8,999 bases of DNA, taken from NCBI GenBank assembly GCA_030830145.1, contig JAURNO010000048.1:1-8999 (forward strand). The letters run 5' to 3'. Positions 7,334-8,999 of the stretch are shown here, one piece after another (within the stretch, counting starts at the first letter, position 1; each line of letters opens with the position of its first letter). The position numbers were made by a program, and so were the translations under genes. Under the pieces are notes generated by a model, which worked only from the letters and a program-made list of their open reading frames with translations, made no database searches and was not told the origin of the DNA. This DNA comes from Verrucomicrobiota bacterium. Lineage in GTDB: Bacteria; Verrucomicrobiota; Verrucomicrobiia; Opitutales; Seribacteraceae.

Positions 7334-8293
7334 TTACTCAGTGCGCAAACGCATCCGACGGATACGGTCCCCGCCCGAAACAAAAAGCGAACCATCCCGG
7401 TAAGTCAGGTTTTCGGCAACGCCACCGGCGTCATAGACGACCAATTCTTCACCCTTTGCCAAATCGAAGACCCTTATTTCCTCGCGGGCTCCCAAAGCAA
7501 CGAACAAACGTCCCTTCTCATCGAAAACCACTCCCTTGGGCTCGACTCCGGAGGGAGAAAAGTCCACCAAGGTCCACGAAGTGACCGGGACTAATTCATC
7601 GGGAATGTCGAACACCACGATCCGCGAAGCATCAGGTTCGGCCGCTACCAAACTTTTACCATCCGGACTTATGGCCAAGCCCTCCACCCGAACAAGGTCC
7701 TCGTTAAGGATACCCACGTAACCGGAGTCAGGCCTGATCCTGTAAACGGTTCCCGAATAAGGGGAGCTCGCATACAGATCACCATTCGAGCCAATCGCCA
7801 GATCCTTGACGGTGGCAAAACGGTATCCATCGTACGAATCGGCCAACACTTCCAATTTTCGGGCATCCGGCGAAACCCTCAAGAGCTTGCCCGTTCCAGC
7901 CTCCGCAATGAGGAGCCTGCCCTTGGCGTCGATGCGCAAACCCTCGACCCTCAGGTCCCGATCACCGGATGAAGAAATCCACTCGGACAAGTCGATGAAA
8001 GTTTCCGGCTCGCTTTCCTCACCCAATTCATACCGACCGATCGTTCCGGACTTTTTGTGATTGGCGAAAAATAAAGTTCCTTGCTCGGAAAAGGCCAGTC
8101 CACCCGATCTTTGTAGTAGAGGCGTAACCGCTTGGGCAACGACTTGATCCCTTTTGGGCAGATCGTTGAGGATAATGCTTTCATTCGAGTCCTGGATTAC
8201 AGGCGTTTGCTTCTTGGGCACGGTCACGCATCCCGAAAACCCACACAGGGCAAGCAGGATAGTCGTGACAACGCTATCTAATCCGTGTTTCAA
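7334..8293 (-). CDS. SMP-30/gluconolactonase-like six-bladed propeller lipoprotein, metal ligands absent
   Basis: A predicted 319-residue lipoprotein. The start is TTG at 8293: no in-frame ATG exists between the upstream stop and the signal peptide. The first 22 residues have a basic Lys-His start, a hydrophobic stretch and GFSGC, giving lipidation at Cys22; Phe at -3 makes this lipobox slightly atypical. Residues 64-316 form six propeller repeats with cores GGLAF, VEGLRIDAKGRLLIAEA, VKDLAIGSNGDLYAS, VEGLAISPDGKSLVAAE, PKGVVFDEKGRLFVA and ENLTYRDGSLFVS, as in SMP-30/gluconolactonase/LRE proteins. Positions that bind the catalytic metal in SMP-30 (Glu, Asn, Asn, Asp) appear here as Gly64, Lys163, Glu204 and Lys253. 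Gluconolactonase activity is therefore unlikely, and a binding or structural role in the periplasm or outer membrane is an inference. It is divergent from the sir2 gene and 159 bases upstream of jetA. Confidence 0.87.
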   Translation of the reverse strand: MKHGLDSVVTTILLALCGFSGCVTVPKKQTPVIQDSNESIILNDLPKRDQVVAQAVTPLLQRSGGLAFSEQGTLFFANHKKSGTIGRYELGEESEPETFIDLSEWISSSGDRDLRVEGLRIDAKGRLLIAEAGTGKLLRVSPDARKLEVLADSYDGYRFATVKDLAIGSNGDLYASSPYSGTVYRIRPDSGYVGILNEDLVRVEGLAISPDGKSLVAAEPDASRIVVFDIPDELVPVTSWTLVDFSPSGVEPKGVVFDEKGRLFVALGAREEIRVFDLAKGEELVVYDAGGVAENLTYRDGSLFVSGGDRIRRMRLRTE

Positions 8294-8298
8294 TTCAG

Positions 8299-8378
8299 TT
8301 TGTAAAGCCAGCCAATAGGTAGCAACAGACAGGCATTCAGTTCAAAGAAAAAAACACGTGTTTTCATCATTTTACAAA
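8299..8378. repeat. Pair of 8-bp inverted repeats, one before each divergent start
   Basis: TTTGTAAA at 8299-8306 and its reverse complement TTTACAAA at 8371-8378 bracket the intergenic region. Read on each gene's own strand, both are TTTACAAA immediately before the start: five bases before the lipoprotein TTG, and overlapping the first base of the sir2 ATG. They could be paired operator half-sites or A/T-rich translation-start context. Eight bases is short, so chance is possible. Confidence 0.3.
8351..8364. promoter_or_regulatory. Perfect 14-bp palindrome in divergent promoter region
   Basis: AAAACACGTGTTTT is a perfect inverted repeat that lies 13 bases before the sir2 ATG, in the 84-base gap between the divergent lipoprotein and sir2 genes. 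Position and symmetry suit an operator for a dimeric regulator. No T-tract or long stem supports a terminator reading, and no regulator gene is visible in the window. Confidence 0.4.
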
Positions 8379-8999
8379 TGAACCATCGGTGTGACCAATC
8401 CCTTCGGACCGTCTCTAAGGCACTCAGCAACTGCAAAGCGGTTCTCATTGGAGCCGGTGCCGGCATGGGGGTGGATTCCGGTTTGCCGGACTTTCGTGGA
8501 ACTTCCGGCTTTTGGGAAGCCTACCCTCCTTTGGCCAAGCTCGGAATACGCTTCGAAGAAATGGCCAACCCACGCTGGTTCCGGGAATCACCCGAACTAG
8601 CTTGGGGCTTCTACGGACACCGGCTGAACCTTTATCGTCAAGCCGAACCGCACTTCGGGTTTTCTCTTCTCCTGAAGTGGATCAGGGAACAAAACCTTTC
8701 GGCCTTTGTCTTTACCTCCAACGTCGATGGGCATTTTCAACAATCCGGCTTTCCGGGACATGAAGTGAACGAATGCCACGGTTCCCTCATGCATCTGCAA
8801 TGCGTCGATCAATGCGGACAGCCGATTTGGGCGGTCGAACCGAGCCTGCGCGTTGAAATCGATGAAGAAACTCTCCGAGCCAAGGATCCTTTGCCTACCT
8901 GCCCTTGTTGCGGAGGCTTGGCCCGACCCAACATCCTCATGTTTTCGGATTGGGAATGGGATCCGACCCGCACGAATCTACAAAACAGGGGACTGAACA
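8378..8999 (+). CDS. Sir2-family NAD-dependent deacylase (3' end outside window)
   Basis: The frame starts at ATG 8378 and stays open to the right edge, giving 207 codons plus one base. It shows the Sir2 (sirtuin) NAD-binding segment GAGAGMGVDSGLPDFRG (25-41), the motif TSNVDGHF (113-120) in the place of the usual TQNID, catalytic His134 in ECHGS, and a zinc ribbon made by Cys142/Cys146 and Cys175/Cys178. RPNILMFSDWEW (183-194) corresponds to the strand and loop that follow the zinc ribbon. The reaction expected is NAD-dependent removal of acyl groups from protein lysines, in the cytosol. The N-terminus is short, with no fused domain, so this part looks like a stand-alone deacylase and not a defence-type Sir2 NADase, which would normally lack the zinc cysteines. 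No ribosome binding site is obvious before the ATG. The C-terminal part is not visible. Confidence 0.92.
   Translation, partial: MNHRCDQSLRTVSKALSNCKAVLIGAGAGMGVDSGLPDFRGTSGFWEAYPPLAKLGIRFEEMANPRWFRESPELAWGFYGHRLNLYRQAEPHFGFSLLLKWIREQNLSAFVFTSNVDGHFQQSGFPGHEVNECHGSLMHLQCVDQCGQPIWAVEPSLRVEIDEETLRAKDPLPTCPCCGGLARPNILMFSDWEWDPTRTNLQNRGLN

Noticed and set aside
7264..7594. Plus-strand frames beginning in the gap between jetA and the lipoprotein gene
   Set aside because: Most of their length is antisense to the lipoprotein propeller; composition is Arg/Pro/Lys-rich without a domain or good ribosome binding site.
506..8999. A defence island built from jetABC plus the Sir2 gene
   Set aside because: The Sir2 protein has the zinc ribbon and architecture of a stand-alone protein deacylase, not a defence NADase. 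It is divergent and separated from jetABC by the lipoprotein gene. No mobile elements or other defence genes are visible.

Overview
The window is bacterial DNA of moderate GC content, densely coded, with no RNA genes, insertion sequences or CRISPR array that I can see. The best lineage clue is the partial protein at the left edge. It ends in a tryptophan/tyrosine-rich module (GWIYH, HGWLY, YPFLY) that I associate from memory with exported proteins of Verrucomicrobiota, especially Opitutae. This placement is an inference and was not checked by search.

Layout, left to right. Bases 1-441 (+) are the 3' end of a gene that enters from outside the window. It converges on a minus-strand block. Read in the direction of transcription (right to left), that block holds a TTG-initiated lipoprotein with a six-bladed SMP-30-like propeller (8293-7334), then jetA (7174-5720), jetB (5723-5100), jetC (5107-1604), and finally an aldo/keto reductase of the L-glyceraldehyde-3-phosphate reductase type (about 1531-506). 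A Sir2-family NAD-dependent deacylase runs divergently from 8378 off the right edge. The 84-base gap between it and the lipoprotein carries a perfect palindrome and a pair of inverted repeats.

The centre of interest is jetABC. The three reading frames overlap by 4 and 8 bases and encode a complete SMC-like complex: a DUF3375 protein (JetA/MksF), a DUF4194 protein (JetB/MksE) and a 1167-residue SMC-like ATPase (JetC/MksB) with intact Walker A, signature and Walker B motifs. In Wadjet plasmid-defence loci these are followed by jetD (MksG), the Toprim-type nuclease that cuts the extruded plasmid. No jetD is present: the position after jetC is taken by the aldo/keto reductase, and no jetD lies anywhere else in the window. 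The locus is therefore either a JetD-less Mks-type condensin acting on DNA organisation or plasmid maintenance, or a Wadjet whose nuclease is encoded elsewhere or replaced.

A second curiosity is the lipoprotein upstream of jetA. It keeps the SMP-30/gluconolactonase propeller but has lost all four residues that normally hold the catalytic metal. I see no evidence that the lipoprotein, the reductase or the deacylase works with JetABC.
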